Positions 51,662 through 59,475 of a stretch of 64,000 nt of DNA are shown here, in pieces. Made by a program: the position numbers and the translations under genes. The notes under the pieces were generated by a model that was given only the letters and a program-made list of their open reading frames with translations, was not told the origin of the DNA and did no database searches. Every line of letters starts with the position of its first letter. Within the stretch, counting starts at the first letter, position 1. Source of the stretch: Natronorubrum daqingense. Lineage in GTDB: Archaea; Halobacteriota; Halobacteria; Halobacteriales; Natrialbaceae. The stretch lies in assembly GCF_001971705.1 (NCBI RefSeq), contig NZ_CP019327.1, positions 620,001 through 684,000 on the forward strand, written 5' to 3'.

Positions 51662-53547
51662 TAATTACGCCTCAGAATCTCCTCATCTTCATCGTATCGA
51701 TAGTCGATTGAATCGATCGACTCAAATGCAGAAATCGCACCATTGACGTCCACTTCACCGTCGCTCCCAGCAAATGGTGTTTCCGGATCCACTCCATCCC
51801 ACTCGAACGCCTCTGGAACCCACTCGTCGGTCACTGGAACGGCAATTGGATCGGCGTAGCCGAAGAAGAACTCCTCGGCGATAAATTCCTTGTCGACTAG
51901 TCGGCAGATCGCACTCCGGAATTGGGGGTCGTAAAACGGTGGTCCATCCACACGTCCCGCATTGAATCCGAGGTGGTAAAACGTCCACGAGGACGCTGGC
52001 ATCGTTTCGAGACTATCGTCGTCGGGAACGTCGTCTATCGCGTAGGCTTCGAGCATCGTTCCGGTAAAGTCGGACCCACCACTCGCAATTCGTTCGACAG
52101 ACGATGCACTTCCAGTATCGGCAACGAACGTGAGTTCTTCGACGATCGGCTCGAGGAGGTCTTCCTCGTCCGACCCGATCGAGAAGTGATCGTCGAATCG
52201 CTCGAGCGTGAGGCTATTCTGATCGGATTGATCGGCAAACTGGTAGGGGCCGCTCCCCACCGGTTCGATCGCGCTGCTCGTCACGAGGCCCCACTCACCT
52301 TTCGGTGCCGAGAGGTCGTCACTCGATCCGATTCGCTCGTCGAGTTCGTCCTCGAGCCAGATGTGCTTCGGTAAGATCGGGACGGTAAACGCCCGCTCGC
52401 CGACCATCGTACTGGTGTGGAAGGGAATTCGAAGTTCGTACTCGTTTTCGATCTCGATACCGTCGACGTCGACCGCGCTCACGTGGCCTTGATAGCGGGG
52501 TGCTGGTGACGTGTTGCCCTGTCCGAGCGTCGTGTTCTCGAGGAGTTGGTAGGTAAATTCGACGTCCTCGGCGGTGAGGGGTTCACCCGTCTCGTCCTCC
52601 TCGAGGGTGTGGAACGTGACGTCTTCTCGAAGCGTGACGTGCGCGGTATTCGTTCCATCTTCGTCGTCGATCCACTCCCACGATTCGGCGAGCCAGGGTT
52701 CGACACGGTATTCGACGACGTGGTCGTCGGTGTCGACGCCGTCCTCGCCGTCTTCGTCGTCCTCGACGATGACGGTTCCGAGAGAGTCGTACACCAAATC
52801 GATAATCGTCTCCCGTTCACGGTTTTCTGCCATGAGCGGGTTGATGTTCTGCGTCGGTCGCGAGTCCGTTATGAGCGCCTCTAGCTCGTTGTCGTCGTTA
52901 CTGTCGGTGGGTTCGAGACCGAGATACCCCCGCTGGGTAGCGAAGTGCCCATCGTGCCAGCCGTCGAATCGGTCTCCACGCCCAATTCGAAACTCGTGGG
53001 GTCGACAAATCGGCTCGAACGGTTTTTCACTGACGAATTCCTCGAGCAGATCGGTGAGTATCTCCTGTCGCTCTTGTTCGTCGTCCGCCCGGCGCTGATC
53101 CTCCAGAAGGTCGTCGACGAAGTTCCTTCCAGTCGAATACGCGTACGGGTTTTGCCACCCGGGTTCGTCCGCGTACGTGGAGTGGAGGGCCTCGAAGAGA
53201 TAATCGGGATCGAAGTCGCCAGGGTGCAAGCCTACGAACATATCGTAATCTTGCTCGATGAGGACCATTTCCAGAAACTCCGTTTGGGATCGCATATCGA
53301 TAGTGGCGTCGATGCCGGCTGCTTCGAGATTCCCTTCAATGTGGCGGGCGATCTGAGGGGACTGCCTGTTATCGTCCTGCGAGACCGTGGCGATGGAGAG
53401 CGAAAGCTGATCGTCGGTTGTGCCGGTGACGACGCTTCGGACGTTGTCCATACAGCCGCTCAGCGAGAGCGAGAGCCCGGCCGCACCTGCAGCGAGTACT
53501 GACCGGCGGTCGACGCCGTCAACCGGATCAGTTGTAGTGCGATTCAT
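51661..53547 (-). CDS. Tat lipoprotein, SBP_5 fold in permuted order (module 2)
   Basis: This 628-residue paralog has a Tat lipobox signal VDRRSVLAAGAAGLSLSLSGC (Arg14-Arg15, Cys32) and the same domain order. The segment normally last comes first: LSLSIATVSQDD, GNLEAAGIDATIDMRS, DYDMFVGLHPGDFDPDYLF, EFVSEKPFEPI and RFDGW. The normal N-terminal segment follows: RPTQNINPLMAENRE, LVYDSLG, PWLAESWEWIDDED, LTAEDVEFTYQLL and FRSAICRLVDKEFIAEEFF. It ends at YRYDEDEEILRR. It has longer acidic inserts than module 1. The shared order means the rearrangement predates the duplication. Confidence 0.85.
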   Translation of the reverse strand: MNRTTTDPVDGVDRRSVLAAGAAGLSLSLSGCMDNVRSVVTGTTDDQLSLSIATVSQDDNRQSPQIARHIEGNLEAAGIDATIDMRSQTEFLEMVLIEQDYDMFVGLHPGDFDPDYLFEALHSTYADEPGWQNPYAYSTGRNFVDDLLEDQRRADDEQERQEILTDLLEEFVSEKPFEPICRPHEFRIGRGDRFDGWHDGHFATQRGYLGLEPTDSNDDNELEALITDSRPTQNINPLMAENRERETIIDLVYDSLGTVIVEDDEDGEDGVDTDDHVVEYRVEPWLAESWEWIDDEDGTNTAHVTLREDVTFHTLEEDETGEPLTAEDVEFTYQLLENTTLGQGNTSPAPRYQGHVSAVDVDGIEIENEYELRIPFHTSTMVGERAFTVPILPKHIWLEDELDERIGSSDDLSAPKGEWGLVTSSAIEPVGSGPYQFADQSDQNSLTLERFDDHFSIGSDEEDLLEPIVEELTFVADTGSASSVERIASGGSDFTGTMLEAYAIDDVPDDDSLETMPASSWTFYHLGFNAGRVDGPPFYDPQFRSAICRLVDKEFIAEEFFFGYADPIAVPVTDEWVPEAFEWDGVDPETPFAGSDGEVDVNGAISAFESIDSIDYRYDEDEEILRRN

Positions 53548-53573
53548 TCAGTCTATTACACCTCTTTGCTGTT

Positions 53574-53583
53574 GATATATAAC
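53574..53583 (-). promoter_or_regulatory. TATA box of module 2
   Basis: The minus strand reads GTTATATATC, centred 27-30 bases before a start of transcription near 53551, four bases before ATG 53547. The core GTTATA is shared with the module 1 promoter. Confidence 0.55.
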
Positions 53584-53771
53584 AAGATTTCGTACTGTGT
53601 TCGACTAGAGGGAAGGGTCAAAAACGTTTTCAATCGGCCGCTGTTTTGTGACATACTACGGAGAATGTGCTATTTGTTGGCAAGGATGTAGGCCGCCAGT
53701 AACTGGGTTCTGTGTCCGAAATGCGATCACTGGAAGAAAACATCAATATGTGAACCCCCGAAAGACGAGGT

Positions 53772-54050
53772 ATGGATATCGCTGCCGAACGGCTCGAGCG
53801 ACTCCACAAACTGGCTCGAGAAGCGGCAGCGGACCGCGAAGACGACAGGGCCAGAACGTACGTCCGTCTCGCACGCCGTGTCGCAGAGCGAAACCGACTC
53901 GAGTTGCCACGAGAGTTCCGTCGGTTCACGTGTGACCGGTGCGATTCGTACCTCCGACCGGGCGTGAACGCGCGTGTGAGGCTTCAGGACGGCCACGTCG
54001 TGATTACCTGTGACTGCGGGGCTCTCGCCAGGTACCCCTACGAGGAGTGA
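53772..54050 (+). CDS. rnp4: Ribonuclease P protein component 4 (Rnp4/Rpp21)
   Basis: This 92-residue protein matches archaeal RNase P component 4. It has an N-terminal helical pair (AAERLERLHKLAREAAADRE, ARTYVRLARRVAERNRLELP) and a zinc ribbon with FTCDRCDSYLRPGVN and HVVITCDCGALARYPY. With the RNase P RNA and other proteins it trims 5' leaders of tRNA precursors. The YhbY-like gene follows after 89 bases, a gene order often seen in archaea. Confidence 0.95.
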   Translation: MDIAAERLERLHKLAREAAADREDDRARTYVRLARRVAERNRLELPREFRRFTCDRCDSYLRPGVNARVRLQDGHVVITCDCGALARYPYEE

Positions 54051-54139
54051 GGAGGGGTGCGCTGTAGAGCCATTCGCGCCACACAGTTTTGAAAAGCCAA
54101 TCGAGAAGATTGAAACGGCTCGCGTCGTTATTCAGGGGT

Positions 54140-54388
54140 ATGGATACACAACGGCTCAAAGAACGAGCGCACGACGTCGACGTCACCGTCTGGGTCGGCA
54201 AGAGCGGTCTCGAGTCAGTCGTCGACGAACTCAACGACCAGCTATCAGACCGACAGCTCGTGAAGGTCAAATTCCTCCGTGCGGCCCGTGCGGGGAGTTC
54301 GACCGAGGAAAAGGCAGCCGATCTGGCCGAGCGCGTCAACGCGACGCTGATCGACACCCGCGGACACACCGCCGTTATCGCCAGATAA
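54140..54388 (+). CDS. YhbY/CRM-domain RNA-binding protein
   Basis: The 82-residue protein is a single CRM domain. It has LKERAHDVDVTVWVGKSGLE, the conserved GKSGL loop, then SVVDELNDQLSDRQLVKVKF and a C-terminal TLIDTRGHTAVIAR. Bacterial YhbY binds pre-50S ribosomal RNA, and archaeal members are thought to act in ribosome or RNase P related RNA work. I start at ATG 54140; the upstream frame is basic and unlike the family. It follows rnp4. Confidence 0.9.
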   Translation: MDTQRLKERAHDVDVTVWVGKSGLESVVDELNDQLSDRQLVKVKFLRAARAGSSTEEKAADLAERVNATLIDTRGHTAVIAR

Positions 54389-54586
54389 CACCTCCCCTGC
54401 ACGCTCGGCGATGCAACCGGAGAAACTCCTCGCGGCCGAGCGGCGCTTCGGAGAACGCGGACTCGAGGGCGACTTCGTACTCGAGGAGTCGTACTCAAAC
54501 TACTCGAGGAGTTGTACCCGAACGCCGTCGACCGTCCGTCCGTTTGGGCGAGAAGTGTGCTGTCGTACCCTTCTAACCACTCCGAA

Positions 54587-55381
54587 TTATGAGGCTGTGA
54601 CTGTCGTATTCGCCGGCGGCTCGAAGTCGAACGTCTCGTCGCCGAGATCCTGATTGAACGAGACCGTTTCGTACCGTTCGGTGAGTTCGTGGCGGTCGTC
54701 GTCGGGGTCGTCGACGACCAGGTGCTCTTTGAGCGGGAACGCGTACTCGGTGTCGATCCAGATGGTCTGTTCGACGACGTCGAGTTCGTCATCGGGATCG
54801 ACCGTCTCGAGGGCGTAGACGTACTCGGTATCACCGACCAGAATCGAGAGTCCTTCTTCGACGGCCTCGTCTTTCGCTTCGACGTCGAGGACGTGCGCCT
54901 CTCGATCCGCAATCGTCTCCGTCCCCTGGTACTCGAGGTCGTACAGGTCGCGTTGTTCGTCGGCCATCTCAGCGCGGTCCGCGCGCACCTCGTCGCTGTC
55001 GAAGGGGTCGTCACTTTCGAAGTACGTCGCCGCTTGCGCGTTCGAGTCGTACCACCACGACATCGACTCGTTCGAGACGTAGACCTCACCCTCGCGATCG
55101 TCGTCCGTCGACTCGAGGGTTTCGCTTCGCTGTTCGACGTACGGCCGCTCGGCGCGTTCCTCGCGCTCTTCGATCGTCTCGTTCCCGTCGGTTACCGTCG
55201 TCGTAAGGGTGCCTTCGACATCCTCGAGGTCGTCGCTGTGGACGAACGCGCCCTCGAAGACGTCCTCGGGTGCTGGGTCGTCCGATTCCTGAGACGAGAT
55301 CGACTCGAGTGCAACGCACCCACTCAGCGTGAGTGTGAGGGTGAGTACACAGACAGTGGCCGCGACTCGACGAGACGCCAT
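54587..55381 (-). CDS. LolA-like lipoprotein
   Basis: The 264-residue protein has a classical lipoprotein signal, RRVAATVCVLTLTLTLSGC, with Cys22 in the lipobox TLSGC. The rest alternates beta strands of the LolA/LppX class: LEDVEGTLTTTVTDGNE, GEVYVSNESMSWWYDSNAQA, TIWIDTEYAFPLKEHLVVDD and GDETFDFEPPANTTV, the typical ending. In bacteria such folds carry lipids or lipoproteins; in haloarchaea the cargo is unknown. ATG 55381 follows a minus-strand CACTTAGGG box by about 27 bases. Confidence 0.82.
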   Translation of the reverse strand: MASRRVAATVCVLTLTLTLSGCVALESISSQESDDPAPEDVFEGAFVHSDDLEDVEGTLTTTVTDGNETIEEREERAERPYVEQRSETLESTDDDREGEVYVSNESMSWWYDSNAQAATYFESDDPFDSDEVRADRAEMADEQRDLYDLEYQGTETIADREAHVLDVEAKDEAVEEGLSILVGDTEYVYALETVDPDDELDVVEQTIWIDTEYAFPLKEHLVVDDPDDDRHELTERYETVSFNQDLGDETFDFEPPANTTVTAS

Positions 55382-55489
55382 TGGGTGAGTGGACCGACAG
55401 AAACGCCCTAAGTGTTTTCATTGCTGTCGGGCTCACGAAAAATTCAACGACGGGATACCCCACTGATTCGACGGGCTCCGTCGCTAGGA

Positions 55490-55818
55490 AGGGTGAATAC
55501 GGTATGAATGTGGAGGCCGCGATTGCCCGGCGTTCCGGCCGGGGGAATCCCGGTTGCCTTCTCCACCCCGCAACCCGTCGAGCGACAGGTGTCCGGCGGT
55601 CCACTGCTCGCTTCCGCGCCTGATGGGCTGTCGCCGGCTAACCACGCTGGGACGTCCCTGCGGACGGCCACCGTGGACCGCTGTCCCCGACGGACGAGGC
55701 TTCTCTGTTGGCTCCCGAGGCCCCGGCCGGTCTGACCGGACGCCCGCGGTGTTCGGTCCCCGCTAATGACCATAGCGCGGGTAACGAGCAGGGCCAAACT
55801 GCCCGACCTATCCACCCG
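55490..55818 (-). ncRNA. ffs: Signal recognition particle RNA (7S RNA)
   Basis: Read on the minus strand, the domain IV (helix 8) core CAGGCGCGGAAGCGAGCAG (near 55606-55624) carries the GGAAG tetraloop and the AGCAG side of the SRP54-binding loop. CGGTCCAC (55673-55680) pairs with GTGGACCG (55598-55605). Helix 5 pairs CCGGCCGGGG with CCCCGGCCGG. The ends pair through GGGTGGATA (55809-55817) and TATTCACCC (55491-55499), the archaeal helix 1. A weak TATA-like CCCTTACG lies at 55835-55843. Length near 330 bases fits archaeal SRP RNA. The exact ends are estimates. Confidence 0.88.
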
Positions 55819-55914
55819 TACGTAGACGAGTGGGACGTAAGGGTCTTTCGCTCCCCGAATATCCAAGCGGGCGTCGGGATACGCGCCCCTCGAACGGAGA
55901 AGATGCGCCCGAGT

Positions 55915-56616
55915 TCACTCCTCGAGGTCGCCGTGTTCCGCGCTGCCGGATTCGCCGCGTTCTTTCGAGGAGAGCGGGATGGCCAACACCAGCAACGCGA
56001 CGTAGTAAACGGCGACGGCGGCGACGACGGTAGTACCCTCGACACCGGGCAAGGCTGCGCTCTCGAGGAACGGTTCGTCGGGGTTGAACGACCAGATGTG
56101 AAAGATCCAGCCGAGTAACATCGCCGTCATCAACGGGAGATAGACCCGTCGAAGCCGGTGGCTAAACGCACCACGGTAGCTGATTTTGCTCTCGGGGTCG
56201 CGATAGTCTTCACTCAGTTCCTTGCGCCACGCGTCCCGTTCGATTCCCTCGGAGGGATCGAGCGCGTTCGCGAAGAGGTTCTCCTGGAGGACTCTGACGC
56301 GCGAGCGCCAGATATCGTAATCGCGGAACCGACGCGCCTCGATGAACAAAAAGACGGTTCCCATGATGAGTCCAGCGAGGATGACCGCGTGTGAGACCTC
56401 GCCGGAGAAGGCGTACGCGACGATGGCCGACATCACCGTCACCGCCCAGTTCGTCGTCGTATCGAGGCGACTGCGCCACTCGACCGTTCGTTCCATCTCG
56501 CCTCGATAGAGGTGAGCAGCGACCGAGCCGAGGCCGGTGCTTTCGTCGACCATTTCGCGACCGATCTCTTTCTCCTCGGGTTCTTCGGGATCGAAGTCGG
56601 CTTCCCCGTCGGCCAT
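55915..56616 (-). CDS. DUF2270 membrane protein
   Basis: The 233-residue protein begins with an acidic tail and then HLYRGEMERTVEWRSRLDTT, the start of the DUF2270 domain. Four membrane segments follow, among them NWAVTVMSAIVAYAFSG, VILAGLIMGTVFLFIEARRF and VYLPLMTAMLLGWIFHIWSF. A conserved cytoplasmic stretch (RFRDYDIWRSRVRVLQENLF) lies between. The last helix is VVAAVAVYYVALLVLAIPLS. I start at ATG 56616. The family has no known function. Its gene follows the channel gene on the same strand after 54 bases. Confidence 0.88.
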   Translation of the reverse strand: MADGEADFDPEEPEEKEIGREMVDESTGLGSVAAHLYRGEMERTVEWRSRLDTTTNWAVTVMSAIVAYAFSGEVSHAVILAGLIMGTVFLFIEARRFRDYDIWRSRVRVLQENLFANALDPSEGIERDAWRKELSEDYRDPESKISYRGAFSHRLRRVYLPLMTAMLLGWIFHIWSFNPDEPFLESAALPGVEGTTVVAAVAVYYVALLVLAIPLSSKERGESGSAEHGDLEE

Positions 56617-56670
56617 ACCTACTTGTTCGATATCCACACACAACACGCTTTTACTGGGACGTGCCAGGGG

Positions 56671-58353
56671 TTAGCTTCCCACTCGCTTTCGAAGCCGTTC
56701 GATCTCCTCTTCGGTCCCAGCGACGACGAGGCGATCGGGTGGCGTGAACGACTCCCCCTCGCGCGTCGGACGCAGGCCGCCGTCGCGCTCGAGTGCAATC
56801 ACGACGCAGCCGGTCTGTTGTCCGATCGTATCGCCCTCGAGTGACTCGTCGAGTGACGCAGTAATCTCGACGGTTCGGATCTGAAGTTGGTCGCTGAACG
56901 TCATCGTCTCGTACTCGAAGATTCGAAGCGCGAGCATACGACCGGCGACGTTCGACAGGCCGAGCGTGTAGTTCGCACCAGCATCGCGGAGCCGGACGAC
57001 GTTTCCCGTTCGGGTAACGGCCGCGAGAATCTCGAGGTCTGGGTTGAGTTCGCGGGCGACCAACGTCGCGAGAAGCGTCGTGAGATCGTCACCGAGCGCG
57101 AGAATCAACGTTCCGGCGCCGGGGACGCCCGCTTCGAGCAGTCCGTCTTCCGTCGTCGCGTCGCCGACGACGTCGACGATTTCGTCGTCGTGGATATCGA
57201 GAACGGTGGTGTCGATACCGGAACGCGCGAGCGTGCCGATGACCGACGCGCCGACTGTCCCGGTTCCCGCGACGACGACCGGTTCGCGCTGCGGTCGGTA
57301 CGACGACCCGCGTAGATCGGATTCGTCGGTAACGGACTCGAGCGTGTCCGGCGTCCCGGCGATCAGTAGAGTCGTGTTCTCGTCGACGTGCACGTCGGCC
57401 GGCAGGGACCGAAGGAAGTCGCCGCGCACCCACGCGCCGAGGATCGTCACGCCGACGGACTCGAGACGTCCGCAGTTCGAGAGTGGTTCCCCGTAGAACT
57501 CGCTAGTATCGTCGAGTGGGAATTCACGCAGGCGAAGGTCATCGTCGAACTCGGTAGTCGACGTAGCGGAGGTTTCAGCGGCGTCCTCGAGTTCGATGTC
57601 GACGACCGGTCTGACTTTGTCACCGAGTGCTTTTCCGAGCCGGTGTTTTGGTGAGAGCACTTCCTCGGCCCCGGCGTAGCGCAAGTACCGAGAATCCCCG
57701 GGATCGACGACGAGCGCGAGCACCCGCGGCTCCTCGTCGCGACGGCAGAGTTCGATGACCGAGCTGATGTGTTCGGTCTCCGAGGCGTCGACGACGACCG
57801 CTAACGCATCGTCGACCTGTGCGTCCTCGAGGGCCGCTGCCGACGCCGGATCACCGTGGAGGACGACGAGGCCGTCCTCGTGGAGCGACTGGGCGCGCTC
57901 TTCGTCGCCCTCGAGGACGACGTAGTCGGTCCCGCTCGTCCGGAGTTCGTCGACGAGTGACTCACAGAGTGGCGTGTATCCGACCACGACGACGTGGCCG
58001 TCGAGTTCCGCGACGTCCGACGGTGGCGTCGGTTCGACGAGCGTCTGGAGCCACGGCACGAAGAACAAGGGTACCGCCACGAAGATGTAGGCAATTCCGG
58101 TCGACTGAATAAGGACCATGAACGCCGTCATTTCGAGCGTTTCCCACGGTGCGTCCTGTCCGTACCCCGTCGTCGTCATGGACTGGATGACCACCTCGAG
58201 TGCGTGATACCACGACCGACTTTCGCCCTCGAGCGTCGCCATTCCCCACTGGTATCCGATCGCGTAGATGACTGTGAGCACGACGAACGAACCGGCGTAA
58301 ACGACGAGTCGGTAGCTCAACCCCGTCACTGCTCTGTGTCGGCTGGTCCGCAT
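56671..58353 (-). CDS. Potassium channel with two RCK/TrkA modules
   Basis: The 560-residue protein has two membrane helices (LVVYAGSFVVLTVIYAIGYQ and VLIQSTGIAYIFVAVPLFFV) around a pore loop. The selectivity filter TTTGYG is at residues 60-65. Two cytoplasmic RCK units follow: VVVVGYTPLCESLVDEL with its TrkA-C part, then VVVAGTGTVGASVIGTLARSGI with a second TrkA-C ending IERLRKRVGS. Such channels are gated by calcium, NAD or cyclic di-AMP. The first nucleotide loop (GYTPLCES) lacks the usual second and third glycines; the second (GTGTVG) is closer to consensus. Start ATG 58353 by topology. Confidence 0.92.
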   Translation of the reverse strand: MRTSRHRAVTGLSYRLVVYAGSFVVLTVIYAIGYQWGMATLEGESRSWYHALEVVIQSMTTTGYGQDAPWETLEMTAFMVLIQSTGIAYIFVAVPLFFVPWLQTLVEPTPPSDVAELDGHVVVVGYTPLCESLVDELRTSGTDYVVLEGDEERAQSLHEDGLVVLHGDPASAAALEDAQVDDALAVVVDASETEHISSVIELCRRDEEPRVLALVVDPGDSRYLRYAGAEEVLSPKHRLGKALGDKVRPVVDIELEDAAETSATSTTEFDDDLRLREFPLDDTSEFYGEPLSNCGRLESVGVTILGAWVRGDFLRSLPADVHVDENTTLLIAGTPDTLESVTDESDLRGSSYRPQREPVVVAGTGTVGASVIGTLARSGIDTTVLDIHDDEIVDVVGDATTEDGLLEAGVPGAGTLILALGDDLTTLLATLVARELNPDLEILAAVTRTGNVVRLRDAGANYTLGLSNVAGRMLALRIFEYETMTFSDQLQIRTVEITASLDESLEGDTIGQQTGCVVIALERDGGLRPTREGESFTPPDRLVVAGTEEEIERLRKRVGS

Positions 58354-58630
58354 CGACGCTCGTCGACCCGTTCGTCGCCGTTCGTGGGCACAGTACCGGC
58401 CATGAGATCCACCCCGTGTACGCGCCCCCAGAGTATCGTTCTTGGTGGGGCCTGTGCAAGGCACGCATCGAACACGAGGTAACGAGGCCGAGGTTTCGGC
58501 GGAGGCCGGGACGGGGTTCGAGCGGACTGGCATCGTCCGAACATGGGTGGTGAACACGTGGCGATTCAGCCGGAGGAGCCAACACACATTGGAACAATGA
58601 TGATCCCTATCCGTCGCGTTATCTTCGATG

Positions 58631-58846
58631 ATGAGTCAATCAGAACCGGTGACGAGGATCGTTGCAGTGTGTCGTTCCTGTGAATCGGTGTTCGTCTCCG
58701 AGCAACAGCCCGACGGGACGATCAGACCCATCGGCGTCTCCGAGGAATGCACCTGCGGAGACGGCGATTTCCGGCGGGTGGAGGCTCCGACCGAGAGCGA
58801 TCCGTCGGAGGCAGGCGGCGCGGCGATTCCGCGACCATCGGATTGA
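58631..58846 (+). CDS. Small zinc-ribbon protein
   Basis: This 71-residue protein has AVCRSCESVFVSEQQPDGTI and EECTCGDGDFRRVE, giving C-x2-C and C-x-C pairs that probably bind one zinc ion. The C-terminal third is acidic and disordered. Similar small zinc-finger proteins are numerous in haloarchaea, and some affect biofilm and swarming, but no role can be given here. ATG 58628 directly precedes ATG 58631. Confidence 0.65.
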   Translation: MSQSEPVTRIVAVCRSCESVFVSEQQPDGTIRPIGVSEECTCGDGDFRRVEAPTESDPSEAGGAAIPRPSD

Positions 58847-59033
58847 TCAACCACAGTTACTCGAGTCTTCTCGAGCAAGAACGCTATCGTTTTTGTGAAA
58901 AGCCTAACCACGGAGTGAGCCATCGATAGCCGGGGGTAGACACAGACCGACGAGTTCCTTACGCGAATATGGGTCGTATGGTTCGTCGCTTCACGTATCA
59001 CGTCCACGTAACCCCGATCGCGCGGACTACCGT

Positions 59034-59270
59034 TCACCTGCTCTCGCGTTCCCACCGCAGTCGTTTCGCGTCCATCGTCTCTCGCCCCGCACGAACGTAC
59101 TCGGCGTGATCAGCCGGCCACCGCCCGAACCCGTCTCCGAACTTGCCGGCCGTCGTCTCGGCGAGCAGTCGCTCGAGTACGTCGTTATCGCACTCGCCGT
59201 GTCGCTTTCGGACCTCGAGTTCGCGTTTGACCCGCGGACTGACCCATAGTTGTTCGGTTGGCGATCCCAT
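59034..59270 (-). CDS. Small basic protein, possible ribbon-helix-helix type
   Basis: The 78-residue protein begins PTEQLWVSPRVKRELEVRKR, HGECDNDVLERLLAETTAGK. A short strand followed by two helices recalls antitoxin-like RHH proteins, where the strand reads a motif such as I-x-V-S-x-x-V/L-x. The C-terminal half (RETMDAKRLRWERE) is basic. No toxin gene is adjacent, so a toxin-antitoxin reading is unsupported. Upstream there are 205 bases without a gene. Confidence 0.55.
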   Translation of the reverse strand: MGSPTEQLWVSPRVKRELEVRKRHGECDNDVLERLLAETTAGKFGDGFGRWPADHAEYVRAGRETMDAKRLRWERESR

Positions 59271-59475
59271 ATATCACACCTCGCGGCGAGACGATATCGC
59301 CTTTGTGCCCGGGTAGTCAGCCGTGTGAACGGTCTCGTGCGATGAAACGCTACCGACCGACCGGTGACTCGAATCACTATCGAGGTTGAGACGTTCTACC
59401 GAGGAGCCCGCATCCGATTATCTGGCGTGAATATCAGAACAAAATACATAAGCAGATTCCGAAGAAGCCATAGAC

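Noticed and set aside
48912-53547. Ordinary peptide ABC importer operon
   Set aside because: There are no permease or ATPase genes on either side; the coupled genes are PAP2-type enzymes, and the domain order of the binding proteins is not the normal one.
54411-54653. An 80-codon plus-strand frame after the YhbY-like gene
   Set aside because: It has no family resemblance, overlaps the 3' end of the LolA-like gene, and contains short direct repeats typical of spacer DNA.
55490-55818. RNase P RNA instead of SRP RNA
   Set aside because: The GGAAG...GAGCAG core and the helix 5 and helix 1 pairings fit SRP RNA; the conserved GAGGAAAGTC and ACAGAA motifs of RNase P RNA were not found here.
59034-59270. 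Antitoxin of a toxin-antitoxin pair
   Set aside because: The RHH-like start is weak and no toxin-like gene lies next to it.
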